A stretch of 64,000 nucleotides of DNA from Bombyx mori (taxonomy: Eukaryota > Arthropoda > Insecta > Lepidoptera > Bombycidae), in assembly GCF_030269925.1 (NCBI RefSeq), contig NC_085128.1:8000501-8064500 (forward strand), written 5' to 3'. The position numbers and the translations under genes were made by a program. Positions within the stretch are counted from its first letter, which is position 1. Each line of letters begins with the position of its first letter. This document shows, piece after piece, positions 21,041 to 33,934 of the stretch. The notes under the pieces are model-generated. The model searched no databases. It was not told the DNA's origin and worked only from the letters and a program-made list of their open reading frames with translations.

Positions 21041-22217
21041 TATTTTGTCGTAAATGATTTGCGATAAACACAATCCTATATAATTTATTTACTTGCTTTG
21101 TTCTAAATCTGAATTTGGGAAGGATGGTTTTAGGTTATTAAAAATAATGATGTAAAGAATTTTGTTTTTTATTTACTTTACCGGTTAGGTTTGGGTACGA
21201 AAACAGATGGGAAAATATAGTTAAAATAACCTTATCGTATTACTACACTTTGGCGGTTGTCATTGCTCCGTCTAATGTTTCTGTTTGCATAACATCTGTT
21301 TTGGAGTATGTGCCATAGAACTTAACTTTATTAAGATAGGGTTCAAAGTTAATAATCTTAGGCATGGTAGTTGTAGGCATGGTAGTAGCAATGATTTTAT
21401 CTGAGATAATAATGGCAAGCAAATCATTTATTATGGGTTGAATTGAAACGTATTGCTGTTCGATTAAATTTTAGCGTGAAATATCATGTAAGGACATCAT
21501 AAAGACTATACATAATATAGAAGATATTTTGAAACTGTGGCGAGTGAGCAAGTCAACTCTCCCCAAAACTAATTGTGTTAAATAGGTTAACAATAGACTA
21601 AAAAAAGGAAAATGAAATGAAAATTTAAAATACATAAAACTTTAAAAACCTTAAATGATAAAAAATAAATACATTTTTTTAAGTGCCGGTTACATTTATA
21701 GATATTTGACTTGGTAGAGTATACAAAAGATTATGTCTGGCTTTGGTGATTTTCTACGAAGGTGACCACTCATTATTAGATTTGGAGGATTATTATCTTC
21801 AGCACAGTTATAAATTTGGAGTAGGTACATGTTTATGACGCTACCACTTTGGAGTCCTCCTTGAAGACGTAGGAAAAAAAATTACACCCTTATATTTAAA
21901 TTTCGAACACGAGCTCCCGCTTTTGTAAAAAAGATTAACATTAACTTCGATAAGCTTATTTACTGGGCCGCGAACTTGAAGACTTTAATTGGGCATAGAA
22001 ATAGTTTAAGGCACAAGAAAATGCATATTCTATACCATGATCTCTACGACCACACACAGACGACTTGCGTCAATATTTTCGGCATAGTCTGTCTTATCAA
22101 TTTTGATAGTTTGTATCATCGACTAAACGCATCCAGAATACCGCATGATCATTATTATATGTTCTTAATATATATTGAGAATATTAAAATAGAAAATGTT
22201 GTACATCGTCATCACCT

Positions 22218-22463
22218 TTTTTTTATTTATTGCTTAGGTGGGTGGAAGCTCACAGCCCACCTGGTGTTAAGTGGTTACTGGAGCCCATATACATCTATAA
22301 TGTAAATGCGCCACCCACCTTGAGATATAAGTTCTAAGGTCTCAGTATAGTTACAACGGCTACCCCACCCTTCAAACCGAAACGCATTACTGCTTCACGG
22401 CAGAAATAGGCGGGGTGGTGGCACCTACCCGTGCGAACTCACAAGAGGTCCTACCACCAGTGA
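22218..22463 (-). mobile_element. 5'-truncated family A retroposon
   Basis: On the plus strand it reads from the T-rich tail (TTTTTTTATTTATTGCTTAG) to GAGGTCCTACCACCAGTG, the inverse of the family A 3' module. Confidence 0.9.
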
Positions 22464-23284
22464 AAAACCTCCCTCACCTCATTATAACGTTGACGGTTGA
22501 TGCATAACAATGTCGCTTATACGAAGTCTGTAAGTTAAATGACATTTTTACGAGCGTCAGAAATAAAAACTACGTACTAGCGGATCGGCTAATGCAGTAG
22601 ACCGCCTAAGAAAAAAATAAAACAATAAGTCAACAATAATAATAAATATGTATTGACAAAATAAAAGAAAAAGGTTAGGTAAATTCCAAGGGGTCGTTTA
22701 TTTATTACCTTAATCAGTCATAGGTAGATTCACAATCATTCATATACCTAGTACATACTAGTTAAATTATGATGAATCAAATGAAATTATTAAATAGACA
22801 TACACACTACATTAAACTTGTTTTAAAAGTATCAAGATTATTAATTTGAAGTAAGTTTTGAGGTGGCGCTAACCGTATGTTTCATGTCGTGTTAAAATAA
22901 CAAAATATCCATTAGCTTTAGTGGCTTCGGTGCCAGACTATGAACCTGAGAATACAAAACATTAAACATTTTTTCGAGTCGTTTATTTAACTTGTCGCCG
23001 TCGTGAACTTATTTAATTTTTACTTATATAACTATCACAGTAAATAATTTTAATTTTAAACAAGAATATAAGGACAAGATTATTTATTAATATACACATC
23101 AGCAATGCGTAAACTTTTAAATCCAAGGAATAATAAAAGATGTTACACGTTGTTAGTTCGCAGAATATCAATCCAATCGTTTTCAAGATTCCTAGTGAAG
23201 CACAGACAGGCCCCTCAGTGATTACCGCTAAAAGTATGAAATAAGCGCATTGTTTTTAAGCAATTCGCGTGACACCATTATACG

Positions 23285-24120
23285 GTGAAAGCGTCTATAC
23301 CCTAGCCCAGGATTATCATGTATCTGGGAGTCATCTAGATAAATCCATGATTTTCAAGCCTCATATAAAAAGGCAGTCCGTGAACGCGCTACTTTCATCC
23401 TCGGCAGACTTCATTATCTTTAAGCGGAGTAAACTATCATATTACTATCATAACTATCATTAAGAAACATCTTAGAAAACTTGCGTACGTCCGAGCATGA
23501 CCTATCATCTTAGGAAGTGATTTTCGCTCATGCGGCCCTTGCTCTCTCATAAGCTTCCCTCTAAGTCTTGGGATTACTAGTATTTTATTTTTGGTTTTCG
23601 CGAGTCCTAGACGTAATAATAATAATATACTTAAAACAACTTAAAATTTAATTTAGTGTTTTTATTGTCTTTATATTATTTCCGACGTTTCGAACACTAA
23701 ATAGAAATAAGAATAAAACTAATTTTAGTTTGGTATATAATCCTTAGCCGTCCCAGCACCGTGAAACGTGACCAATGTAGATCTTCGCGATGCGGAACGA
23801 TAACAGTTTCGTAACGGCCACTAACTTCACCCTTCGCCCAGTCATCGGCGACGCCTTAAGCACGTCCCGATGGACGTATCTAGTTCTAACACTACCATCT
23901 GCTGAAGTGATTTTCGTAGCGGCGACGACGTAGCTCATACCATCAGTCCGTCGAGTTTCTCGCCGGATCTTCTTATCGGATCCCAATTTCGATCTGTTGG
24001 TATATGCAATAGCGAAGCAGAAAGAAGGCTTTGAGCTTTTAGGCCTTTAAAAACTCTGCTTTACCGCCTGAGCCCTTGACTTCGTTTACCTCTCCTGGTG
24101 AAGCTTAAAAGACTTCAGTG
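23285..24120 (+). mobile_element. Decayed Jockey-like LINE remnant with 3' tail
   Basis: 23310-23560 resembles the segment at 34379-34680 of the LINE at 33935, with a degenerate SWVRKVKYLGVTLDAS-type region (YHVSGSHLDKSMIFKPHIK here) and a CSKRSK-like block, all interrupted by stops. 23945-24120 matches the tail modules TCGAGTTTCTCGCCGGATCT and CTCTCCTGGTGAAGCTT. It is coding-dead. Confidence 0.65.
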
Positions 24121-25026
24121 TCAAGAGCAATAGCTCCATAAAAAAGTCGTTTACACATAATGAAAGCACTTTTCCCTGAAGACAAACAATAGAACGAAGT
24201 ATTAAATTGTATGGACGATGTCGCAACATATAGATAACGATCACAAATACATATAACAAGGCGTAATAAATTTCTTTTGAAACTGTAATAGTGAATGATA
24301 TCAATAAATAAGTAACATTAGGTTGAGGGCCTTTTGAAATACTAATTATGTTTTTAAGTATTCTTCTAACAAATGAGCCATAATATTGTTGACAAAACAA
24401 ATAACAAATAGAGTAACATAATTTAAACTGTCATTTTTTTTTTGGTTCCGCACATAACACGGTGGTAAAACAATAAATTTCCAGAAAGTTTATGCATACA
24501 TACAGAGATATTTTGAAATATTGTCATATTTTTACAATTAGATTTTTCAAAATTGTGCATGTTTTATAATAAGGAACATGAACTAGAAGCTTAATAACAG
24601 TTACATTTATCTCTTCAAATGTCTTGGCTCTGCCAGGTTAGTGGTTGAAGGACAGTGGCCAAGTATTTATTATTTTACAAACCATTAGTTGGCCTTAACC
24701 GTGAGCTTATTCTGTTCATCACTCATTTATTGTTTAATCCTCAGTTGAATTGTAGAGCGATTGTAAAAGTCGTTTGCGAGTAGGTATTAGGTGTGTAAAC
24801 ACATATTTCCCTCGAGCATCTTGTGGTTTAGGCCAAGACGACCACCTTAGCCACCGAAGACCATTTTTAAAACTGGGGAACGCTAAATTTCATCAATAAT
24901 GATAATTATTAAGTCGTAACAACTATAATGACCATAAAATGTTTCCATATAATACGTGACATCTCAGGTTGATAAACAGTACATCTATGAATTGTATTGT
25001 TACTTCGTATTTGTCTCTAAGCCGTC

Positions 25027-28000
25027 ATGATAGCCATTCCTCATTTCATTTCTCCAATTGAAATACTGCTACAAATTATAATCAATAAATATCTATCAGA
25101 ATCTTATTGTTTGGTAGTGATTTCAGAAACACCGCTCAGTGTGAAATTACCAATGAGTTTTACGTATCTAGATCCAAAAAAGGAACATTTTTCAGTGGAA
25201 ACTCTACTTAAGCTATCGGAAGAAGGTTGTTCTGATTATATCATTCGCATGGAAGATCCACGACAGTTTATGAATGCACTGGAAGAAATCAGACCTATGA
25301 GTATGGTGCGTAGAAGTGACAAGAAATTAGTCATATTGCCGGTCACTGATGATGAAAATAGTATGGAACCCATTCTGAATTTACTTACCATGAAAGAAAG
25401 CAGTTATTATGCACATATATTACTTATATTACCCACCCAAACGGAGCGTTTTGAATGCCTGGCATTTAATTTAATTACTCATAGATTTGTAGGGTCAGAT
25501 TCAGAGTCCAAATTACCTATTATATTAGATCGTTGGTATTCGTGCACAAACCACTTTGAAAATAATGTCTATTTATTTCCTAATGATTTAAAAAACTTGA
25601 ATGGTAAAACTATGAAAATAAGCACGTTTATATATAAACCTTACGTATTATTGGATGTGGATACTGCAGTGGCACCGCTCGGAAGAGACGGTATAGAAAT
25701 AAGAATGATTGACGAATTTTGCAGGTGAAGTGATATTTATAGGTTCACTAATGAAATACATAATCTAACAATATACTGTTAGCTTGTTTAAAAATGTTTT
25801 TTATATTTTTTTAGATGGATTAATTGTACTGTTCAAATTATAAGAGAAGATGTGGACTTATGGGGAGAAATTTATGAAAATGAAACAGGCATCGGGGTTA
25901 TCGGAAGTGTTGTTGAAGGCCGGTCGGATATTGGAATTGGTTTGCATTTTCTATTTATTCAGTCTCGGAATAAAGGCGTTAACGCTGCTTTTTGCTGGTG
26001 TGAGTGAGAAAGTCGATTAATGTTACCTAGTTAATGTTTTCGATGTGTCTTTCAGCCGCTTTATATTCGTGGTATGAAGAATGGAAAGCCATGGATTTTT
26101 CAGTTTCTGTTGTCAGATCGGCTGTAATATGCTTGGTACCAGCTCCAAGGTTTGTTGTATTCATAATTCATAAAGACACAAAAACAAATTGCATTTTTAC
26201 ATGATTACATGATTATTTGTTTTTAGAGTTTTGGAAAGTTGGGAGTTACCTTTTCTGCCATTCGGTAAAAGTATATGGATAGCTGTCGTGATTACATTTG
26301 TGTATGCCAGCATCGGTTTGACAATCGCTCAGGGATGTTCTTCTAACAAAGCTCTATTAATTGTCTTTGGTACTATAATTTCACAGGTTAGATTTTGTAG
26401 GTGTTGTAGACAACAACATTTTTAAATGTCTATTTGTAACAATAGGCCTTTTTTCCGATTTATTTTCAGTCTCAGTATATAGTAAGCGACTCTTGGCGCA
26501 TTCGTTCTGTTATTGGTTGGCTTTTAGTTTCAAGTTTGATTTTGGTAAGTGCTTACGGAGCTGGACTTGCTTCTACATTTACTGTACCGCAGTATGAGCC
26601 ATCTATTGACACTGTCCAAGATCTTCTCAACAGCCGCATGGAATGGGGTGCTAATCACGAAGCTTGGACATTTTCTCTAGCTTTATCTTCTGAGGTAGGT
26701 CAAAATAGATTTAGATTTATTAATAAGCATTCACATTGTATCTGGGCGTACCTACACCCTAAAATAGCCATCTCTGTTAAAAAATTGTTATTACTTTAAA
26801 GTTTTATCATATTCATTCGAATTTTGTTTCATATAAATTATATATATATATATATATTTACGGCCTACGGAAACTAACGGTTTTATTTGGAGCTGTTTGA
26901 CAATGGTAAGGTTGACATCATCGTGTGCCTTAAGGTGTGGTTAACTCGTTACCGTCAAAGAGTTGAATGTTTTCATTTCAGCCAGTAGCAAAGAAGTTAA
27001 TTAAACAGTTTAAAATCTATTCTTTTGAAGAGTTACAGAGAAGAAGTTTCTTAAGGAAAATGGCCTTTAGCTTGGAAGAACTACCAGCAGGTATGTACGT
27101 GTGATATTAAATATAATTACTAGTAGGCAGAGACGTCTTAAATTAGGCTGGGGCCCTTGGGCACACAAGAATTTGAGGCCCTTTTGGAAAGTAAAAAAAA
27201 ACGAATTATAATAACATTTTTTTACTGAGTATGACCATTTATTATAGGTAATCAAATACAGTATGATATAATATGTCATTTAATGATATTAGAATGCTGC
27301 TGGTTTTTTGGTTGGATAACGGAAACCGTTATCGTAATCGCTAGATGGTGTACTTAGTAAATTAGGTAGGATGCGTTCGGAAATATTATTAATTAGTACA
27401 GTAGAAATAGGCGCAGTCATCGATATAATGGCGTAGTATATAGGTATATGCCTTGTAAATACTTTACCTTCCTACCTAAATACCTTCTGATAAGATTACT
27501 GATTTGTGAAAAAAGTGTAATGTGCCCGACAAAAATGTTTTGAGAATAAATGTGTGAGAGAAATTGACGGTCCTTCGGGGCCCCCTGAGAATAGGGGCCC
27601 TGGGCACGGGCCCCGTGTGCCCTTATGGTAAAGACGGTATTGCTAGTAGGTACATAATATTTCAACAAAACGTAGCAATAAGTTATTTGTGAATCCACCA
27701 CCTACAAAACTGTTGTAAAATTTCACTTACATTACAAAAGTAATAATTTATCAAAGGCTGTCTACTAAAACATAGTTAGCTAAAATATTAGTAGGTAATA
27801 TTAGAAGTTATCGTGACCTAAATGATAAGACGCTCGGTGGAGGAATAAGGATAAGTATAAGATGCATTCGAAGCAATAACTCTGTATAAACTGATGTATA
27901 AATTCTAGAGGCAAATACCCATTTTAACAGAAATAGTATGTTTATACAGTACAGTAAATACCTAGCATGTGTTAACCTTTGAATTCCATGATGAAGGAAT

Positions 28001-31000
28001 AAGATCATACATATAAAAAGAACCAATCTGCGCGTATATGGAATAGTCTCTTAGGCTACCAACGAGTAGGTATGAAAAATAAAAGCCCAACAGATTCTTA
28101 ATTTTTTTAAATTACTAGTAGTACATCTGATTATAAGCCTATACATTCTCCAATCCAGCTAGAATCGATACTTGGCAGATTTATTAAAGTTTATATTTAT
28201 TTATTTTTAAGCCGATCATTTTGATACATTGATTCAAAATAATGCTTATGTTTTTGAAGTGAAACTTCTTTAGAATCGTTGTGACTTCAAACTCGATGAA
28301 ACGAAAAAATAAGTCCATACAGACACAAACACATAAAATAGGATTCAGCCGACGAGAGAATGAAATAGAATACAATATACGTGAAGTTAAAATATCAATC
28401 CACAGAGGGCGCTACCTCATACTATGAAAGATGATTTACAATTATTTCTATTTAGTTTGTTATCAACTGATGTCGTTGCACGGTTTACTGGTGGTAGGAC
28501 CTCTTGTGAGTCCGCGCGGATAGGTACCACCGCCCTGTCTATTTCTGTCGTGAAGCAGTAATGCGTTTCGGTTTGGGTGGGGCAGTCGTTGTAACTATAC
28601 TGAGATTTTAGAACTTATATCTCAAGGTGGGTGGCGCATTTACGTTGTAGATGTCTATGGGCTCCGAGAACCACTTAACACCAGGTAGACTGTGAGATAG
28701 TCCATTCATCTAAGCAATAAAAAAAAAAAAAACGTAAATTCAACGATTCCTGAATCGTGGTGAGGAGATGTTACACAGTTGATAGACGTTCTCGTATTTC
28801 TCTTGCTAAATCATACTTACCTGGCGTCGGGATACCATGATCATGCAGGCGGTTCCCCCAGGGTGAGGCTGCTCCATCGCACTGCGGAGTGGTGGACCTT
28901 TGCGATTATTTTTATTTTTTATAAGTTTCACTTCTACCGTATGTGACTTACACACACACACTTTTATTTTTATTTTCAAAGGTACCTTCGCAATTGGGGA
29001 ATATTTATCGAAAGAAGCAGTTCAAGACATGCAACTCATGTTAGAATTTTTTTATTTTGATCATTGTGTAGCCATGTTGCATAAGAATTCACCTTACACA
29101 GAAAAACTAAGTGAATTAATAGGAAGGCTCCACCAGTCTGGTTTGTTGTTGGCTTGGGAATCTCAGGTACCTACACTATCTCACCAATGCAAATATGTTA
29201 GGTATATTATTATTAGGAGTTCGTGATTATGTGTTTGTAACTCAATATTTCATTTTTTTTACTTCGTTTTTACTAATTTTTCGTATAATTTGAGTATGAT
29301 TATAATAACGAGTAAAACCTTCGTGGCACGCCCAAGACGCCCTAGCTTTTTCATCTACGCCGTTCATTCTTCGGATGCATATTTGAATACCAATTTATCA
29401 CTCTATATATTCCACCTAGTGAATTGCACCTACAAAAAATCCCATGGTCACTTTCCTAGCTACCCAGTCGCACCACGGCGCCACCCAATGGACCGATTTA
29501 ATTATCTATACCTTTGCTCTCATCGGATTGTGTGATCATTTCGTTTTATTTTTAATTACATAATTACGAAATTAGTAACTAAATGGCCTTTAAGCAAAAA
29601 TAAATATTTACTGTTGTAATGTCAACATAATATACCCGAATGGAGTCGGTAGAATACAATTTATTTATAAGTAAGCACAAAACAACATAGTTAAGCACAA
29701 TTTTCTATTCGGCTTGTTAATCAATCTAATTCTTTTTTGTTGTTGTTATGGAGCTTCAATGTGTGTGACCAGTTTGTAGGACTTTTTTTTTAAGATGACT
29801 TTTACAAAATGACAGAGATAATGTATAATTTTATGGTAATTAATGTAAATTTTGAGATGTTAATAAATTTCAATCACAGGGCGAACACTAGTACATACAA
29901 ATACATACTTGTACATACATAGTGTTACAAAACTACCCGAAAGTAAAGGTAAAATACGTACGTAGGCCTTTCTTTTAAATAATCTGGTTCCCTGATATGA
30001 CAGCTTACTAGGGTTGACAAAATTTATAGCTTTGATAATTAATAATATATTTTATCTGTTATTTTTTAACACGTTGTATAGACTCATATACTGGTATAAT
30101 AATATGTCTTTTTAGCGTGAAACCTGGGTTCGAATTGAATAAAATGATAGTCGTTATTCCCAAGCAGTTTTTAGCTCACGCTGCAAGATGAGTGCCCAAG
30201 TAAGCTTTGTGCTGTCTCATTCACTCATCCGCATAAACAAAAAATCATAATAAACTCAGTTTTTGGCGAAGTATCGACCTAATGTAAAAAACATACAATA
30301 TTCGTGCAACGCCGAGTCTTCACTTTTTCGATAACAGTTCAAAGACGAAGTTATTCAATTCGACACAAGTATTTACGTGTTTAATTTATTAAATATAGGT
30401 ATGTATATATTTAAGGTCTCTTTGAAGTACTTGGATTACAAAATTCAATTGGAAATAAGACTATCTCGTGCTAGAAGTGACGTTGGTGATTTAAAGCCGC
30501 TTAATTTCAATCATGTTGAGGTAACAAGCAAAAAGTTAATAATATCTTTTTAATACAGTTTACCAACTGACGGCGCTGAATAATGGCAAACCTAAGGCTT
30601 TTCCTATTTTATAAGTTTACCGTGAAGTAGGTATGCAGTTAGTTGTTTCGGTTTGAAGGGTGAGCAAGCCTATACCATGAAAAGGAGACTTTAAGCTCAT
30701 TTCTTAAAGTAGGTTGCAGTTTATTTAAAAATCTCGTAAGCAAAATTATAATGGTAATACATATAACACCACCTTTTTTGATTTTAATTGCATATATGGA
30801 TGGATGAACTCACAACTCACCTGGTGTTAAGTGGTTACCGGAGCCCATAGACATATACAACGCAAATGCCGCCACCCACCCCGAAATATTTCCACCTAAG
30901 AGTACGAAGAAGTAAGTATTGAATTCATAAGAATTTCAGTTAGTCAGACACATAATAAGTTGAATTCAATATACAGTAATACAATATAATTTTTGCTTTA

Positions 31001-31191
31001 ATTATTTACTAAATGCTTACATTGTTATAAAGTATATTGTAGTTAATGACTCACCGAAAAGTTTACTCATTTTAAGTAATGATACAATTTTGTTACAGGG
31101 TATTTTTTTGATATTTATTACCGGTACAATATTGTCTACCCTTTTTTTCGCACTGGAAATATTCATAGGTAAACAAGCACGCAAGAAATAG
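25027..31191 (+). CDS. Divergent ionotropic receptor (iGluR-related), complete; IR68a-like at best guess
   Basis: Nine exons join in phase: 25027-25724, 25815-25939, 26056-26149, 26227-26386, 26470-26694, 26982-27090, 28982-29166, 30416-30520, 31099-31191 (597 aa). Exon 1 codes an extracellular N-terminal region. Exons 1-3 hold the first ligand-binding half (VAPLGRDGIEIRMIDEFCRW, VVEGRSDIG), followed by LVPAPR just before the membrane. Exon 4 has membrane segment 1 (about 319-338) and a pore-like stretch, exon 5 segment 2 (about 371-393) and the SAYGAGLASTFTVP box in place of the glutamate-receptor SYTANLAAF. Exons 6-8 hold the second ligand-binding half with VSLKYLDYKIQ, and exon 9 segment 3 (568-591) with a short KQARKK tail. 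Such receptors serve smell, taste, temperature and humidity sensing, usually with IR25a/IR93a-type partners. Assignment to IR68a is unverified. The ATG follows an in-frame TAA; no strong signal peptide is obvious. Intron 6 carries two transposons. Confidence 0.88.
26840..26857. repeat. (TA)n microsatellite
   Basis: A run of alternating T and A lies in intron 5 of the ionotropic receptor gene. Confidence 0.9.
27128..27642. mobile_element. Non-autonomous hAT-like element (515 bp) with 8-bp target duplication
   Basis: It is flanked by perfect CTAGTAGG repeats (27120-27127 and 27643-27650). Ends are CAGAGACGTCTT and AAGACGGTATTG, which share CA....CGTCTT when the right end is inverted; GC-rich GGGCCC blocks lie just inside both ends. 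An 8-bp duplication and CA/TG termini indicate hAT. No transposase frame is visible. It sits in intron 6 of the receptor gene. Confidence 0.85.
28488..28733 (+). mobile_element. 5'-truncated family A retroposon
   Basis: The family A 3' module runs in sense orientation in receptor intron 6, starting CTGGTGGTAGGACC and ending AAGCAATAAAAAAAAAAAAAA. Confidence 0.9.
30615..30885. repeat. Two small family A remnants in receptor introns 8
   Basis: 30615-30715 is a degenerate sense copy of the middle of the module (TTTCGGTTTGAAGGGTGAGC). 30799-30885 is a clearer antisense fragment (CTCACCTGGTGTTAAGTGG, GAGCCCATAGACAT). Both lie between receptor exons 8 and 9. Confidence 0.7.
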
Positions 31192-31370
31192 TGGCAGCAG
31201 TTTTGAAGAATAAGTATGATATTTAACACCCTTTACGTAATCTATTGATAAGGTTTAAATTAAAATACACTTACTTATTATTGTTTTATTTAAAATAGTG
31301 CTTAATTTTTGCTTGATTTGTAAATTGTATCGCGAATGAAATATATCTAGGTCACAACTAAGCTATTTTA

Positions 31371-32612
31371 TTTTTTATTGCCCGTGCAGGCAGACGAGCA
31401 TACGGCCCACCTGATGGTATGTGGTTACCGTCGCTCATGGACGTCAGCAATGCCAGGGGCAGAGCCAAGCCGCTGCCTATTGCTTAATACTCTCCACAAG
31501 CCTCGTTTGAAGAAGGACATGTCATAGCGCTCGGGAAGCACCGTGGAGGGGAGCTCATTCCAATGTCGGATGGTTCGTGGCAAAAATGATCTCTGGAAAT
31601 GCACTGTGGATGAACGCAGCGGCTCCAGGTAGTATGGATGAACTCTACTCCGGTGGCGGGCGGTGCGATGGTAAAAACGAGATGATGGTGTCAACTCAAA
31701 TAATTCCTCAGAGCACTCCCCATGGCACATACGGTACAAAATTCAGAGGGAACCGAAGTCTCTCCGCATACCCAGAGGTTCCAAACGATCCGTGAGAATG
31801 GGATTATTGACAATCCGAACGGTTCTCTTCTGTATGGAGTCAAATGGAAGTAGCTGGTATTTGGGAGCCCAGGCCCAGAGGAGTACTCCACGCGAGGCCA
31901 GACCTGTGCTTTGTAAAGCAAAAGTCTTTGTCCAGGCGTGAAGTACCGCTTCGCTCTGTTGAGGACTCCCAGCATTTTTGACGCCAACTTGGTTTTGCCC
32001 TCAAAGTGGCTCCGAAATTGGACATCGCTCGAAATGTCGACCCCAAGTATCCCAATACTTTTGGAAGGTTGCAGGGATACTCCTTGGAATTGTGGCACCA
32101 TGACAAAGGGGTTCTTCTTCGCAGTGAACGCGCAAACTTGTATCTTCAACGGGTTGAATTGAATTAAGTTCGATTCACCCCACTCGGAGACTCGCCCCAG
32201 AGAGTTCTCCACTTCAGACACAAGTTTAGATCGTCTCTCTTGCACCACGCTCCGAGAAAGACTCTGATGGCCGATATATCGCGCATCCCACGTATTGTCA
32301 TCTGCATAGCAATGGATGAAAAGCGTGGGGGAGAGCACTGAACCTTGTGGAACGCCAGCGTTAATGGTCATGATATCGGAGCAGCAACCGTCTACAATGA
32401 CAGTGATGCCCCGCCCATCCAAAAAGCTAGCGATCCACTTGCAGAGCCCCTCGGGGATCCCGTAAGATGGTAACTTCAACAGAAGTGCCCTATGCCAGAC
32501 CCAGTCGAAGGCCTTCACGATATCAAGGCTTACAGTGGAAACTGTACTGTCGGTCACTGATCAGCTGGCGATCCTCAAGATACTTCAGGAGTTGTGTATT
32601 TATTATTCGCTA
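31371..32612 (-). mobile_element. Decayed family C LINE with internal deletion next to the RT catalytic box
   Basis: On the minus strand the tail ends at a T-rich run at 31371. The frame 32557-31691 encodes SLDIVKAFDWVWHR, NAGVPQGSVLSPTLF, then directly HCYADDNTWDARY, and on to [20 protein letters not shown]. Compared with 5910-6488, the residues between LSPTL and CYADD (YINDMLSIDGM there) are missing, a small in-frame deletion. The 5' part beyond about 32612 is absent. Confidence 0.85.
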
Positions 32613-32766
32613 TTTGTCATTTTCTTTTGAAATTAATTTTACATTACGATAAAAAAAACTCAACAACTCCCTTTTTAAGGAGTAGGTATGGACCGCTCTA
32701 AGATTAAAATAAAATTGGATAAATGGACAGAGTAAAAATACACTTAAAATATGGTATGTACAAACA

Positions 32767-32850
32767 GTCTCACATACCCCGCGCGCCCCTTTTGCGCGGG
32801 GACCTCGTAGGAGGTTCGGCCCTCTACCCGAAAAAAAAAAAAAAAAAAAA
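32767..32850 (+). mobile_element. Micro-retroposon (84 bp) with poly(A) and 15-bp target duplication
   Basis: A GC-rich piece of about 64 bases containing CCCCGCGCGCCCCTTTTGCG and GGAGGTTCGGCCCTCTACCC is followed by 20 A residues. It is flanked by perfect TGGTATGTACAAACA repeats at 32752-32766 and 32851-32865. This is the signature of L1-type target-primed insertion of a severely 5'-truncated RNA. The parent element is not recognised. The GC-rich half could form a hairpin. Confidence 0.88.
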
Positions 32851-32865
32851 TGGTATGTACAAACA

Positions 32866-33639
32866 ACGTGTGTTGTGTATCGTGTGCACGTTCTAACCAC
32901 AGTATTGGCATTCCGTCCGCGGCACTCCCCTTTTTGGTGTTTGCAAGAAACTATTGCACTTCCCCGTACATTTTGGAGGCGGTAAATGGGGCAGAGCTAT
33001 ACCGATGGATTGGAGTTATACTGTCTAAAACCTAATGTCGATCAAAGGTACGCTAGCCTCAAATGACACAGAAATAAATCGAGGCATCTCGGTATGGGGT
33101 ATCGGGTAGCTAGGTGATGCATTCCGCGCTGTGCTCATCTTTCTTTGCTAACGTACCCTACTACGGAATGCTGAGCCGACGACGGCTTAAAAACAACTCT
33201 TCGCTACCCAACGTTTTTCATCCGAACTAGTCATCACATATTACTCAAGACGAGGAAGAAGTTAATTTAACTGACTAATTTAAAAGTTTTAGCCAATTTT
33301 CGACCCCAAAATGAATTTCAAATAAACTATATTCATATAATATGGTATATTAAAGCCGAATGAATAATGAAAATCGTAATTTCCGTAATTAGGTATATGC
33401 ACTAAAGTTGACAATGATAGACGAGTCCTGATTATTTTTTGAAATATTTTACTTATTTATATAGTGGCCTGGGCTATAAGACTTTAAGTCTAATCTTTAC
33501 TTATTAATATCTTACATCATTTCTTACAAAAGACCGAAGTCCTGTGTGTTAAATGATAACATTGGTCAAAGCACAAGCTACTTAATAGGATCTATATCGA
33601 GCTCATCGAAGAATTCAACATAAAACTAAGACTATAAAA
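32866..33639. other. Unannotated spacer
   Basis: No gene or repeat is recognised. A 61-codon frame at 32850-33035 starts inside the target duplication and has no domain, so I treat it as chance. Confidence 0.45.
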
Positions 33640-33790
33640 TCAGCCTGCTGAGTTTTTCGCCCGATTTTAATGGGTTGCGATTTGAATACAGTAGTAGCTA
33701 AGGTAGTTCTTGCAAACCCCACCCTTCTTCATTGAGCCCAAGCTGGCCTACCCGTCTTGAAAAAGATGGAAGGGCCTTCAGACCACCAAA
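33640..33790 (+). repeat. Degenerate family B / LINE-tail remnant
   Basis: GCTGAGTTTTTCGCCCGATT, GTTGCGATTTGAATACAGTA and an ACCCTTCTTCATTGAGCCCA block resemble, with many changes, the family B and Jockey-like tail modules seen at 43714-43917. Confidence 0.5.
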
Positions 33791-33934
33791 AATCCCACCA
33801 TCCAAAAAAAGTCACACGAAAATCAAAATAGAAGGGAAATGACACGAAGAAAAACGCAATAAAATAAATACAGTAAAATGACTAATAAACTGTGACTTCA
33901 ATGGACATTATGAAAAACTTTGGGAAATAATTTC

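Larger units (their letters stand above)
21041..25026. other. Intergenic region between THEM6-like B and the ionotropic receptor
   Basis: About 4 kb without a host gene. It contains a family A retroposon (22218-22463), a decayed Jockey-like LINE (23285-24120) and otherwise AT-rich DNA with no recognised content. The open frame at 21976-22305 runs into the retroposon and has no domain. Confidence 0.55.

Noticed and set aside
21976..22305. 109-codon open frame
   Set aside because: It runs into the antisense family A retroposon, has no recognisable domain, and no splice or codon-use support.
26840..26857. TA run as a possible promoter or origin
   Set aside because: It is a simple microsatellite in an intron, with no supporting context.
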